A stretch of 64,000 nucleotides of DNA from Phoenix dactylifera (Eukaryota; Streptophyta; Magnoliopsida; Arecales; Arecaceae). The translations under genes and the position numbers were made by a program. Positions 1 through 10,217 of this stretch are shown in pieces (the first letter of the stretch is position 1; each line of letters opens with the position of its first letter). The DNA lies in contig NC_052407.1 of NCBI RefSeq assembly GCF_009389715.1, positions 5,645,154 to 5,709,153 of the forward strand, written 5' to 3'. The notes under the pieces are model-generated. The model saw only the letters and a program-made list of their open reading frames with translations, did not search any database and was not told the origin of the DNA.

Positions 1-190
1 ACACTTTCCCCCTTCCTTTTCCCGCGAACCAAACGAGCCCGAAATGTGGGAATTATATTCCCATGGGAATACAACTTTCCCATCTCTCTCCTTTGAAAAC
101 TCCAACCAAACAAAAGGCATTTCATTACTTTTCCGTTGACCACACTTTCCCCCCCCCCCCCCCCCGTTTTCCTGCGAACCAAACGAGCCC
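1..190 (-). mobile_element. MITE (GGGCTCGTTTGGTTCGC family), apparently self-nested, cut by window edge
   Basis: The sequence ends at 190 with GCGAACCAAACGAGCCC, the same terminus (inverted) that bounds the element at 29682-30135. Bases 42-190 match the interior of that second copy in reverse orientation, including the stretch around the CCCATGGG palindrome and the GTTGACCACA stretch. A second identical terminus occurs at 25-41, directly followed by interior sequence. This suggests that one copy inserted into another copy of its own family. The 3-bp TAA follows the outer end, which fits PIF/Harbinger (Tourist-like) target preference. The left end lies outside the window. Confidence 0.7.
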
Positions 191-1029
191 TAAGAGATGG
201 ATGACCGCAATCAAGAGTATATGCTAGTGCAGATCCTGGTCGTCCGACTTTTACTCTGCAAAGCGCAGCAAATGATGCATGGCATCTCCATGGGCTCACG
301 CACTAGCTGGCTAAAACTTCGCCTGATACACTGAATGGCTTCTTGACCATACCATCCCTTCGTATGTGAAAGAAAGTTTCTTGAGCCTGACAGGCCTGAT
401 TGGGGTCATTTATGGGCGCAACCTTCTTGGCACCTTCTTTTAAACCATGAAACAGGAATGCTCAAGAGAACAAGGGATGGAGGAATAAGAAGTTACAGTT
501 TTAGAAAGCTGGAAAAACGAGCTCTGGAGAATTTGATACTAAAGTAAATCTTTAAATCTATTCAGATCTATATACGAAATTCCAAGGAAAATTTGATTAG
601 GGGAGAAGAAAAAAAAAAAGTCGTACAATATTGGTCTTGAAAACATGCCTAAGTTGCATTGCATCTTCGGTTTTAATTCTTACGAAGCACTTTTCAGAGG
701 ATTGAAGAAAGGTTTGCTTCTTACTGAACCACTTCGATGAACAGAGAAGATGGAAAAAAAACTTACAAACTAATATATCGAAACTTCAAGAAAACATATC
801 CTCTCTCTGTATAAGAAATTATGACTCTATGAAATATACTATACAAAAAAAGGGCACCTTTTCCTTCAGTTCCCCAAAAATATGGTATAATCCTCTCCTT
901 CGCCAATAACTCGTATAGGTGATACATCATCTAAACGTATATGAACAAGAGAAAGGAGAAGGATAGCCTAATTCGTTCCTCCTGGTCCTCTCCGTCAAAT
1001 TCCGAGCCGAGCTATTTGTTCCCTCGTAA
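191..1029. other. Intergenic, 3' side of the ELO-like gene
   Basis: AT-rich sequence without a recognisable coding region. It lies downstream of the minus-strand ELO-like gene, so its right part should hold the 3' UTR and polyadenylation site. I could not assign these exactly. Confidence 0.4.
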
Positions 1030-1950
1030 TCATTGCTCTTTACTAGGCTCGGAAGATCCGGAATTATTAGTCTGGTGGCAATAAACGCTGCCGCAATCGT
1101 CGTCCAAGGCGAGACCTTTCCGCCTCCTGACCGCCCTCTTGACGTGGAAATCGACAAAGAGGACGAGCAGCGCGGCGTTGAGCACCGAATTGAACAACCA
1201 CGCACCGATCCCGTTGCAGCCCCCCTTGGAGAGGTGGAGCAGGAGGACCCCCAGATGGCACACCAGGTTGCACCCCAGCAGCGCCACCTGGCACGCCACC
1301 ACCACCATCGGGAAGCACGAGGCGGCGCCGCCCCTGCCGGCCACCGGCAGCCGCACCCCGAGCCAGAACCGGTACCCAAAGACCACAACGTGCGCCAGGG
1401 TCGCCGAGAGGATCGCCACCACCTGGAACGACTGCGAGAACTCGAGCCAGAGGAAGGACATGCACACCAGCGCCGAGTGGCTGAAGAGCCTCCCCAGCGC
1501 CCGCGGCCGTCGCCGGAGGATCGCGAAGAAGGTCCGGAGGAGGTGGAGGAACCGAGAGAGGTAGAAGGCGTACGACCAGAAGAAAACTCGGCCGGTGGGG
1601 CGGGTCCCCAGGGGGAAACAAAGGAGCCACTGGAAAGGGGTGGTCTTGGTGCGGCGCCAGAACCAGCGGGTGTCGCGGATCTCGGCGAGGGAGGAGAGGA
1701 GGATGCCGAGGAAGATGGCGGCGGAGGCGAGGGCCATGGCGAGGGAGTGGAGGGCAGGGAATGGGCCGAGGGGGACGGGGCGGCGGCGGCCGGCTAGGTG
1801 GAGGGCGAGGTGGAGGAAGAGAGAGAGTGAGAGATAGAGGACGATGGCGGAGAAGAGGAAGGACCAGGTGGAGCCCCAGGACTGGGCGTGGCTCCACCGG
1901 AAGCCCACGATGGCGGGGTGCTCCGCCAACCAGTACGTTATTCCCCTCAT
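1030..1950 (-). CDS. ELO family (GNS1/SUR4) fatty-acid elongase-like membrane protein
   Basis: Single-exon gene of 306 residues, about the usual length for ELO proteins. Several hydrophobic segments are visible (about residues 30-52, 66-88, 160-195, 213-240 and 248-270). The plant ELO hallmark CFPLGTRPTGRVFFWSY sits at residues 111-127, followed by YLSRFLHLLRT at 130-140. The family condenses malonyl-CoA with acyl-CoA in the endoplasmic reticulum, using an HxxHH box. Here that box reads LFSHS (155-159), so only one of three histidines remains, and the KxxExxDT-like motif is also altered. The enzymatic role is therefore uncertain. The start at 1950 is the first Met and gives the typical plant N-terminus (YWLAEHP). 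The C-terminus is basic, then polar. The gene is strongly GC-rich, so long open frames on the other strand are shadows. A TATA-like site lies upstream at 2189-2196. Family assignment is confident; function is not. Confidence 0.87.
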   Translation of the reverse strand: MRGITYWLAEHPAIVGFRWSHAQSWGSTWSFLFSAIVLYLSLSLFLHLALHLAGRRRPVPLGPFPALHSLAMALASAAIFLGILLSSLAEIRDTRWFWRRTKTTPFQWLLCFPLGTRPTGRVFFWSYAFYLSRFLHLLRTFFAILRRRPRALGRLFSHSALVCMSFLWLEFSQSFQVVAILSATLAHVVVFGYRFWLGVRLPVAGRGGAASCFPMVVVACQVALLGCNLVCHLGVLLLHLSKGGCNGIGAWLFNSVLNAALLVLFVDFHVKRAVRRRKGLALDDDCGSVYCHQTNNSGSSEPSKEQ

Positions 1951-2188
1951 TCTATCCCCAGGGTTTGGGTTGGAATGGGAGGAGGCAAAGAGGGGTTATA
2001 TAGATGGATGAAAAGGGAAGGAGGGGGGAAGGAATGGAGACTTGACGAGGAAATAAAGAGCTGAGGAATAAAAAAACGGAAGACGGGGGCTGGATTCCGG
2101 ACCGTGGTTTGAGTCAAGGTGACGGTGGGTTGTTGTGATTGGTGCTTCAGTGGGCGGGAGCATGCAAAGCCGGTCTCCTTCGGTTTCA

Positions 2189-2197
2189 TATTTATAG
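2189..2197 (-). promoter_or_regulatory. Candidate TATA box of the ELO-like gene
   Basis: On the minus strand the sequence reads CTATAAATA, close to the plant consensus, about 240 bp upstream of the ATG at 1950. It would give a 5' UTR of roughly 200 bases. A weaker TATATA at about 1997-2002 lies only about 47 bp from the ATG. Confidence 0.5.
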
Positions 2198-2240
2198 GTC
2201 CACGGGAGGGGTCAGGGGCGTACCTTTCGAGCGAAGGAAG

Positions 2241-2390
2241 GTGAATTTCGCGCCAAAGAAGGATTCACCTTTCTTCGCGCGAATCCACCGTTGGATTATC
2301 AGCGTTTGCTTTGAGAGTCGTATGATGGGTAATCCAACGGTGTTTTGCACGAAGGAAACTGAATCCTTCTTTCGCGCAAAAGATTCAACC
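2241..2390. repeat. Imperfect palindromic (MITE-like) element in the ELO-like gene promoter
   Basis: The two halves are inverted copies. GAAGGATTCACC and CACCGTTGGATTA on the left pair with TAATCCAACGGTG and GAATCCTTC on the right, and both ends carry TTTCGCGC-type motifs. The whole could fold into a long hairpin. A related sequence with TTTCGCGC ends lies at 60543-60703, upstream of the MATE gene. Low copy evidence; family unknown. Confidence 0.5.
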
Positions 2391-2644
2391 CGGTCCCCAA
2401 CGGGATAAGAGGCCTTTCGTTTTGGGCACACCCGGCTACATTGGTATTTAAACGGTTCTCTCCGTTTGCATGCTTGTCGGCTGGCTAGAAAACTTAATAA
2501 CGAATCCCATGTATATATTTTTTTGATAAAAAAGTATAAATTAATTAATTAAGATGAGTATGCATACATTCATGAAAATCAAAAAGTAAATATTCAAAAA
2601 TTAATATGGAAGACGTGTTGAAAAATCTCATAGTATAGACCCAG

Positions 2645-3015
2645 TGTAATTGGCCGTAAAACTCGCCATCCAATTCATAACACAATTAGCTTTTTGGTAG
2701 ATATGTAAAACTTCAATAAAAACAAAAGCGCGCATCATCCACCAAGTGGACACTGGCATCAACAAACCGTGGATCCAATAGCTATATAATAACCGTCAAG
2801 AAATCTTCCTCTAAATAAATGGGAGAAGCAATCAACCTTTGCATAGCATAAGTCAGTTCTTCCCATGCAACCTCGTAATTCCACTAATAAAACAATAATA
2901 TCAAAGATCTTAATACTTCCAGTAGCTATAAGGGTCCATTAGCATCTTTTATGGCAAAATCTGTGATGCCAAAAGCTCCTCTCTTTTGTACAGTACCATC
3001 AAAATTGACCTTAAT
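2645..3015 (-). pseudogene. LINE-type RNase H domain remnant
   Basis: On the minus strand, translation across broken frames gives KVNFDGTVQ, then a GAFGI..IKDANG stretch. Near 2650-2700 it gives HIYQKAN followed by NWMASF. This order matches the C-terminal RNase H-like (RVT_3) domain of plant LINE-type or reverse-transcriptase-related proteins, where the ending is usually H(I/V)xREANxxADxLA. In-frame stops and frameshifts show it is dead. No reverse transcriptase part was recognised beside it, so this is probably a 5'-truncated or eroded insertion. Confidence 0.6.
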
Positions 3016-4320
3016 ATAGCTGGGGATAGTGGCTTCTAGGAGAACTAACATAAATAAGGAGATGCAGAAACTGCAACAAAAGAGCTACATATTTCGCCTT
3101 GTATTACAGATCCCTCTGAAGTCATATAAACAAATCTTCTTTCATAATGGAGATCCATTATGAGAACAAGATCAGGAAGATAATAAAGACCAAAACCCAT
3201 ATTGTGCTCTCATGAACTCACTCCAGAAACTACCGTCAGCCAAAACGAACTTGCAGCAAGTTTTGCCATTAAAGCTTCACTTCGAGCAATCAACCGGGAC
3301 ATTTAGGACTTCTGCTTCCGCTTTGAATAGCTTCCTGGCTTTAGGGCCCAAACCTGGTATTAGGAAAAGATCCAGGGCCGTGGAGATTAGTTCTTATTAC
3401 GATGGGCGCCCTGCACCACTACTCATATGCCTTTCGTTCGTTTGACCTCATTTTAAACGAGGAATATGTGAAGTACTGCTTTAGTATATATAATTGCGCC
3501 CACGCAATCATGATAGGCGTATTGTGCCAAAAACCGTGGCTACTTTTAAGAAAAAGCAAAGTAGAACGATCATAGGAGTGTTGTGCTTACAATTAGGCAA
3601 CTGGGGTTTCCTAAATATGAATATAAAAAAAAGGGGGCAAAGTATACGATCATATGGGACATTATGTTTGGTGGGTGGTAGGCATGCATTTTCCTAGTTG
3701 CTTTCGTTGATTGTGATATCCAACCTGAATTAAGCACACTTTAAATACGAAATATAGGACTAACCAAAGAGAGAGAGAAGGTTAATATGTTGCGAAGAAT
3801 CCATTACAACTCATATTATGTATCCAAAGACCCCTTTCGAAGAAGCTCGTTCTTCCTTTCTCTATAATTAGATAGATTCATTGTTCAATAATTTGTCTTC
3901 ACGTACTTTTACTAGCACTGTTCTATTTTATCGTATTATCATATTTATACGGTCCAAGAGAGTTGCGGCCATGAATTTGTCTTAACAAAACCCTTCTCTT
4001 ATCCTACTGTTGTTTAGCCAATGAATTGCTCTGGAGTCTGAAATGTATGTTGAAAGCTGACAAAAGAAACAGATGACGGCGACCGCCATTACCTTAGCGT
4101 CCACACCCTTCCCCATTTCAAACGCCAGAGCATTGAATAAACAATTACCTACTCCTCTATCGGCATGCTAGTAGTCAATACTCAATAATCTATACAGCGG
4201 ATTTGGTTCAGGTGAAGATTAAAGAATGTAGAGGATGTTTTGTTATGATTGGATTTCTTTTTTTGTCACGCTTTAATTGTTTAACTTCGTTCACATCAAA
4301 AAATTGTTTAAATCCTTAAG
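3016..4320. other. Intergenic, nothing recognised
   Basis: AT-rich sequence with short chance open frames (for example 3212-3445) that match no family I know. No convincing repeats or RNA genes were seen. Confidence 0.35.
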
Positions 4321-4342
4321 TTGGTTTTGATAAGACAACGCA

Positions 4343-4410
4343 AAGACGCAAGGTGGCAGAGTGGTTCGGCTGTCTCCTCATCGTTACTTCAAAAAAAAAA
4401 AAAAAAAAAA
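4343..4410 (+). repeat. tRNA-related retroposed fragment with poly(A)
   Basis: GGTGGCAGAGTGGTTCGGC resembles the 5' part of a tRNA, including a good A-box (TGGCAGAGTGG). It breaks off after about 40 bases and is followed directly by a run of A and A-rich sequence. No B-box follows. This looks like a truncated tRNA-derived retroposon, not a working tRNA gene. Confidence 0.35.
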
Positions 4411-4724
4411 AAGAAGACAAAAACAAAGACAAACGCAAGACAAAACAAAAAAAGAAACCAAGAAACAAAAGAGGCACAAGGTGGGTCTTGTAAGCACTTT
4501 GAGAAAAACTCACTCTAAGTTGTGGCTGGATATTTGTAGAGTCCTCTTTTAATTTTCTTTTAAGGTTTTCAAGAGAGGAAAAACTCACTCTATTGAGCCT
4601 TCCCGCTTTTTCTAAATATAATTCAGTCAGATTAGGACCTCAAGCTATCACCTCAATGTTTTGAGCTAGCCTATGACATCTAGTTTTTTCAGCTGCGTCT
4701 GCTTACGCTCTAGTTGTCGTAGAA

Positions 4725-5360
4725 TCATCATTCATTGGTTTTAATATGAGTCGCTTTCGCAGCCATCCATTCAATCAGAAAAGAAAGAACCCGAGCCCGA
4801 GCAGTTGGCAGTGATTTGAGAAAAAAACCTGACGAGTACGAAAATTCCAATTTGCTTACGGGGCTCTTCATTCTGAAAGCATGGATTGCTTCTGAGAAGT
4901 TCACAATTTTCTTTACCATGATGCGATCTTATGGAGAGGAGATCACATTTACGCTAGGTCCAACTCCTGAATTGAATGAATATTCAAAAATAAAAAAAAG
5001 AAAGAAAAGAAACCATTAAGACAGTGTTTAATTCCATGGAATTTCTTCCGCCATCCATTGCAGCACAGCCGTTTCAAGAGCGGGGCGGCTAAGTGCAGTT
5101 CTTTGAATCAAACGTTGAATGAAATTGAAATCGATTCTTTTTTAGATATCCGGATAGATGGATGGGTCTATCTTTCTATTCATATATATTTTGCAAGAAG
5201 CCCCAAATCCTTGATTAGGCTGGGGGAAAAAGCACTGCTTTGGGCCCAGGAAGCGAAGGGAATGGGCTCGGCTGCTTCTCCTCGACACTTCGAGAGATTG
5301 ACCATAAGGAAGACCTCTCGCTCAATATGCTCTTCACCCCAAAATGGGCAGGAGTAGGCG
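4725..5360. other. Possible organellar (mitochondrial-like) DNA insertion
   Basis: The composition is unlike the flanks: less AT-rich, with stretches that read like plant mitochondrial intergenic DNA around 4750-4870 and 5220-5345. I recognise no gene in it, so this is a compositional impression only. Confidence 0.25.
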
Positions 5361-5506
5361 CGAAGTTAACATAATAAGTTAAATTATGACAGGCACCAGT
5401 TACCTCCTATGTTAAAATATCTCTTATATTATAAAAAGGCCTCTTCTTAGGCCTTCAGCCCACGGGCTAAGAATTAGCCATCCAAGATTCAGGAATGTCA
5501 ACAAAT

Positions 5507-5622
5507 ACATACATACATACATGCATATACACACACACATACATATACACATACACATAAATATATATATTTATATGTGTATGTATATATATACATGTAT
5601 GTATGCATGTATGTATATTCAG
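5507..5622. repeat. Palindromic TACA/TA microsatellite
   Basis: ACAT/ACAC repeats run into TATATATATA and then into the complementary GTGT/ATGT repeats. The arms around the centre near 5567 (ACATACACATAAATA against its complement) can form a hairpin or cruciform. Confidence 0.7.
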
Positions 5623-5699
5623 CTATTTCTTGGAGTTGGGGAATATATCTTATTTAGAACTTTTAGAGTTCTAGTGAGTTTGAGAGCTTGGTTTTGTGA

Positions 5700-6293
5700 C
5701 ATTTTCATACTCTTTGGCCGCTAGCGAGCTTTAAACTGATCTTCACACAAGCATGTAAATCATCGACTGAGTCATATAAATTTTTAACCTTTTGTGTATG
5801 TCTAACTTCTTTGCACAACATGTTCAAAACAAATAAGAAAGAAGGATTGCTTGAAGCCCGTAACTTATGTAGCTGGTCTCTTTCGTCTCTCAATGGGAGA
5901 GGTCCCGGTTTTAATCACTGGAGGTGGAAAAATCACCATATTTCTCTATAAAATAAGAAAGAAACTTGATGCACTCAACCTACAAGTGGTTAATCAGGCA
6001 TGCTCAAGGAAGGTGTCATCATGATAACTTGGAAATATGTGAAGTGTAACATGATAGCAAATAAGCTTTCACAATCGCCGCACCCCACCTCTCTTTGAAG
6101 GAGGTTTCATGCTTGAATCTTGAAAGTGCTTCTCCAAGTCTGACATGGATAATCTTTAATTATTTTCATTTCAAATAATTAATGGTGTTTTCGTTGTATC
6201 CTAAAAGACAAGTGCAACATATTGGCAAAAAAAAAAAAAAGTGCAAGATAATGAAACGTCGGTATATTCTTTTCAAGAAGGACTGAGTTGCTT
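5700..6293. other. Intergenic; weak SINE-like head at about 5870-5920
   Basis: A short stretch (AATGGGAGAGGTCCCGG, then TTTTAATC) resembles a tRNA anticodon arm plus a B-box. The rest is AT-rich and unassigned. Confidence 0.25.
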
Positions 6294-6683
6294 TGTAAGG
6301 ACCATATAAGCATATGTTTAGTCCAACACTAGCTATGTATTAAGTAGATTTTGTGTATTTATAAAGGACCAAAGAATTTAAATAATACTCTTTGACTATA
6401 ATTTTTTTGAATGAGATCCTATGTTATTACAAATGGTATCAGAGTGGACCAGCCCATAGTCTATGTGGACTTGAGGACACTGCAGCATGAGCCTATTTAA
6501 GTTGATCATGGTGTTTTTGATTAAATTTAAATAGATTTAGACTTTTAGTGTGACAATCTATAACTTTACCAAAATGGCTAGCTAGAAGGTGTTATTTAAG
6601 TTTATTTGCTCTGCATAAATACTCAAAATTTTTTTAGCACATAACGAATATGGAACTAAAGATGCACCTGCATGGATTCAAAG
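6294..6683 (+). mobile_element. TRIM-type element: two LTR-like copies in inverted orientation
   Basis: Bases 6294-6431 form one LTR (TGTAAGGACC...TTATTACA, 138 bp). Two bases later comes a clear initiator-Met primer-binding site, TGGTATCAGAG (6434-6444). Bases 6549-6683 resemble the same LTR in the opposite orientation (TGTGACAATC...CATGGATTCA). The LTR matches the TRIM family at 28226-28967. A normal element has direct LTRs, so this head-to-head arrangement implies rearrangement or two overlapping insertions. There is no coding capacity. Confidence 0.6.
6434..6444 (+). other. Primer-binding site (tRNA-iMet) of the TRIM copy
   Basis: TGGTATCAGAG is the sequence complementary to the 3' end of plant initiator methionine tRNA, used by many plant LTR retrotransposons. 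It lies two bases after the LTR end. Confidence 0.7.
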
Positions 6684-7344
6684 GAGAAATAAGATCATAT
6701 GAAAGTGGGTAAATCTATACCATTGTGTCATATTGTCTTGGAAGTTGATCTTACATTTATATTAATATGGTGATTGTATTTGTACAAAACAAGTAGGTTT
6801 AGATGCACAGGGTATGCAGCCTCTCGTGCCTGCTGTAGTATGGATTTGCTAGTTCTTTTATATGTAATATGCATGGATATCAAATTGAAAGTGGAATTCT
6901 TCCAGAAGTCATTGCACCACTTGAAAGATGTGAACTTTTTTTTTTTTTTTTTATAAGAAGATGTGAACCTTTTTCGAAGTTTTTTTTTTTTTTTAAAGGC
7001 CACTAGATAATTAAGTAATAAACTTTGAACTAAGATTCCAAATAAAGAGTAAGTGAGCTCATTTCTGCCAGATTTTCATTAACATTATATTTATTCATAG
7101 AACTGAAATGGGAATCAGAATCGAATGAAAAGATATAATAAGAATTGTCTTTCTCATTTGCATTGTTCAGGTGCAATATGAAGCATGGTTATTAGACCCA
7201 AATTAGATGGCTGGTCAGACTAGAAAATAGTGAACAGTCTTGTTCATTTTTATTATTGGATTGGATTTGCATTTGATCCTTTGAAATAGGGGTTTAACCG
7301 ATTGGGTTTGTAGAAAATTGGAGACCAACTAGATTCAAAACCTT

Positions 7345-7628
7345 TTTTTTTTCTTTCTGTTTTGCTAAAATGGGTATTTCATACCACACGAGTGCGGATA
7401 CATCTAATAAAATTAGAAAACAAAAGATCACGAAGTACTCGAGGCAACTCCTCCTCTCCGGCCCACATGGTGCCCGATTACAAACCTGGTTGAGCGTATA
7501 AAATCAGGTTATTCTATTTGCAAATTTTTATCTAAAAATTTTCAATCTAAAAATACACAGTGTGCAAATTCAAACCCCAAACCTCTCATATAACTAACAC
7601 ACACTAAACCACTAGGACACATTTTAAC
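7345..7628 (-). mobile_element. Candidate tRNA-derived SINE
   Basis: On the minus strand from 7628: TGTGTCCTAGTGGTTTAGTG (A-box-like), then about 40 bases later GGTTTGAATTTG (B-box-like). A unique body follows, ending in AGCAAAACAGAAAGAAAAAAAA at 7340-7365. A tRNA-like head and an A-rich tail are the SINE layout. No convincing target-site duplication was found. Confidence 0.4.
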
Positions 7629-9032
7629 CTACAATTATTTGTTATACTTATAAAAATATATCTATGCCATGAGATATAGTTATTCCAAGTAGGGTTTTTA
7701 CCGTGATCAATTCATTTTCCTTTAATACAACATAAGAAAAATAATTAAAATTATCAATAAAATTTCTCCTTACATTTTTAAATATTAATTAGATTCAAGA
7801 TTATTTTAGATTTATGCTACAATTAATTGAAGAGTTAAAATATGTATACCCATGTAATTTGAAGAGCTCTATTTAAAATAGAAAATTCATCATCGATAGT
7901 TAGGATTTTTTTTATATTACATCTAATCTTTTGTATTCTTTTTAAATTTTTAATATATTTTTGATATAAACCTGATCCGGTTGATTGAGATGGCCCCGGC
8001 CAATGACCCCCTGTTCTAACTCCTTGACCACGCTGGTCCTTGGACCAACCATGGGTTTAACAACTATAAAATGAAGGAAAGAAAGAGAAAAATTATGCAT
8101 TTCCATTCTAACGTTTAGATTAGCTATCAAGATATAAAATAATGACCCTTATATTAACAATTGCTACAATAATTTTGAGCCTCTTAATACACAATGGAAG
8201 AAGGTAGGTTTTCGAGATGGACCCAACAAATGTAGTTGGACTCCTTCTGTAGCTGGCCTCTGGAAATAAACATTTTTTTCCATGTAGACTTCCCTAGCTA
8301 AGCTGCTTGTTCAACTAGAAATTAGGTCGAGCTCAAGTCGCATTTAGATCTTGCAAGTTAACTTAGCCCAAAATTTCCAGTCTTTCAGGGAGGTGGGCCA
8401 AGGGGGATAGACAAAGAACAGATTACTTATGCGAGCCATCAAGGCCCAATAACTGCAGATTCATTGCCAATAGTTGAAACCAGGCCCGTTGGGCTATTAC
8501 CAAGTTCGAAAGCTGATGACACCGCGCTTGAACACGTCTAATTATGAATCAGTTCGGCTTGAGTCTCTCTGATGTAATCATGCTGATCCACAACAGGTCT
8601 AAGTTGTGCACTAAACCCAACTATTTTGGAGCTAACTTGGGCATGGAAGACAGACATGAGGGCCAGTCTGGATTGCACATATAGAATAATTTGGACCACA
8701 TCGTTTCAGACAAAGCAATTTGCCCAATTTGATCTCAAATAGGTCAAAGTTTTTGGTGCCATTGGTATCACCCTATAATAGATAGCTACTAAAGGGTTGC
8801 AATTTATGTCTGTCATGTAGTAGAATTTGCTTGCAATATATAATGAGTTCTCCCGTACGCCTCTTCAGCACCATATTTCAAACATGACTTAGAATTCACA
8901 ATATATATCGGACAAGTGCTTGGAGAAACCATAGTTTTTGCTCCACGATAAACCTAAGTAACACCATGATTTTTCATTGTTTAATTTAAATAATGATCTT
9001 TATTTGTCTCTTCCAACAATGCATCATGTCTT
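7629..9032. other. Intergenic, nothing recognised
   Basis: AT-rich, with short polypurine and polypyrimidine runs. No coding region, RNA gene or clear repeat was identified. Confidence 0.35.
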
Positions 9033-9042
9033 TTAAAATAAA

Positions 9043-9130
9043 GAGTAAATTACAGAAACCCCACTCGAGGTTTCTGTTTATTATAGTTACATCCAATAGT
9101 TTGTAAAATCTATACTTACACCAACTAAAC
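9043..9130 (+). repeat. Left terminal inverted repeat of the MULE-like element
   Basis: Pairs with 15890-15978 on the opposite strand at roughly 70-75% identity by eye, with a few small indels. Confidence 0.55.
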
Positions 9131-9309
9131 TAACAGCATCAGTCAAACCGTTTACGTAATGTGAAAAGGCAAAGCACCCATCTCTCTAATCAGTAACTCA
9201 ACCCCTTTTCCGCCCTCATCTCATCATCCTCTTTTCCTCTAAGCTTAGGGTTTCTTCTTAGAAGATGGCGAGAAGGATGAATAGGATCCTTCTCCATCAT
9301 CATCTCCAG

Positions 9310-9569
9310 CTTGTTATCCTCCTTCCCTTATGCCCTCGACCGCTTCTTCCCATCAGCTGGCCGCCTCATCATGGCAAAACATGAGGAGACCAACTCCCTT
9401 TCCATCTTCCTTAACTGTAATGATGAGGCAGCCAAGTTCATCCATGCACAACTAATGTGATAGTGTTCAATGTTCTCACCCTGCCCTATGTCTCTTTCAT
9501 TATCCAGTCCTTTTTCTCTCTCAATTGCATGCTTGGCTATAATGGCAATTTCAAGCTGCTCCTTGCAGT
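9310..9569 (+). pseudogene. BAHD acyltransferase pseudogene, 5' part
   Basis: From 9314 the frame reads LSSFPYALDRFFPSAGRL, then LSIFLNCND, then AAKFIHA. This is the N-terminal half of a plant HXXXD (BAHD) acyltransferase, which moves acyl groups from acyl-CoA to alcohols or amines. After a stop and frameshift it continues as FNVLTLPYVSF, SFFSLN and LLLAV, where the copia element interrupts it. About 60 N-terminal residues typical of the family are missing, which fits capture of a gene fragment by the surrounding element. The other half resumes at 14447. Confidence 0.75.
9565..9569 (+). repeat. Copia target-site duplication, left copy
   Basis: GCAGT here and GTAGT at 14447-14451 flank the copia element. 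Removing the element and one copy gives CTT GCA GTC TAG GTC ACC, which restores the BAHD reading frame L-A-V-(Q to stop)-V-T. This supports the boundaries. Confidence 0.65.
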
Positions 9570-9823
9570 TGTAACTTGTAAGTAAAATAATATGGCAAAA
9601 CTGGTTTAGCTAACTCACTAAACTGAGAGCTGTTCATTTAAATATATAGAGTTACATAAATTGTCTCCAGCAAATGAGGAGGTTACAACTTCTCATCTAA
9701 TGTATACAATTTCACAAAAAGTTGCTATTGCTACAATTGAAATTAGAGATAAACGGAAGCTACGCAGGAGATTTTGTAGTTGAACTGTTGATGTAGTTGG
9801 AAGAATTCAAACTTGGTCTAACA
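9570..9823 (-). repeat. 3' LTR of the copia element
   Basis: Reading on the minus strand it begins TGTTAGACCAAGTTTG and ends in TTACA. It matches 14200-14446 along its length with scattered substitutions. Confidence 0.88.
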
Positions 9824-9834
9824 CCCTCCTGTAA
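9824..9834 (-). other. Polypurine tract of the copia element
   Basis: ACAGGAGGGTG on the minus strand lies directly before the TGTTAGACC start of the 3' LTR, in the expected position for plus-strand priming. Confidence 0.7.
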
Positions 9835-9867
9835 ATTGATGGGGAGTATATACACCATCAATTTGGA

Positions 9868-10191
9868 TCACAAGAAGCTAAACTGAGAAACTGAATAGCC
9901 CTTTGTAAACACGTCTGCCACCTGATCTTGTGTGGCAATATACCAAACTTCAATGTCTTTGTTCACAACTTTCTCTCTTATAAAGTGATAATCAACCTCT
10001 ACATATTTAGTTCTAGCATGGAAGACCGGGTTTGATGCTAGAGCTATTGTTCCTATGTTGTCACACCGTAAAATAGGAGGGGAAGGTAACGAAATTTGTA
10101 ACTCGCGAAGTAGCATCCTGATCCAATATAACTCAGCCGTTGCAAGCGCCATGGATCTATATTCTGCTTCTGTACTTGAGCAGGATACCAC
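9868..10191 (-). pseudogene. Copia RNase H domain fragment
   Basis: An uninterrupted stretch of 107 residues with the copia RNase H signature SSTEAEYRSMA near the start, ELYWIRMLLREL, ILRCDNIGTIALASNP, the tail HARTKYVEVDYHFIREK and finally DQVADVFTKG. These are the usual final motifs of a Ty1/copia polyprotein. The upstream frame is broken at about 10200. Confidence 0.9.
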
Positions 10192-10217
10192 ATTTTGCTT
10201 CTTTGCATTCCATGAGA

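Noticed and set aside
1033-1797. 254-residue plus-strand and 276-residue minus-strand open frames over the ELO-like gene
   Set aside because: Low-complexity Glu/Arg/Pro-rich translations in other frames of the GC-rich ELO exon; only the 306-residue frame shows family motifs and membrane segments.
4343-4410. tRNA gene
   Set aside because: It has an A-box but breaks off before any anticodon stem or B-box and runs into poly(A), so it is a retroposed fragment at best.
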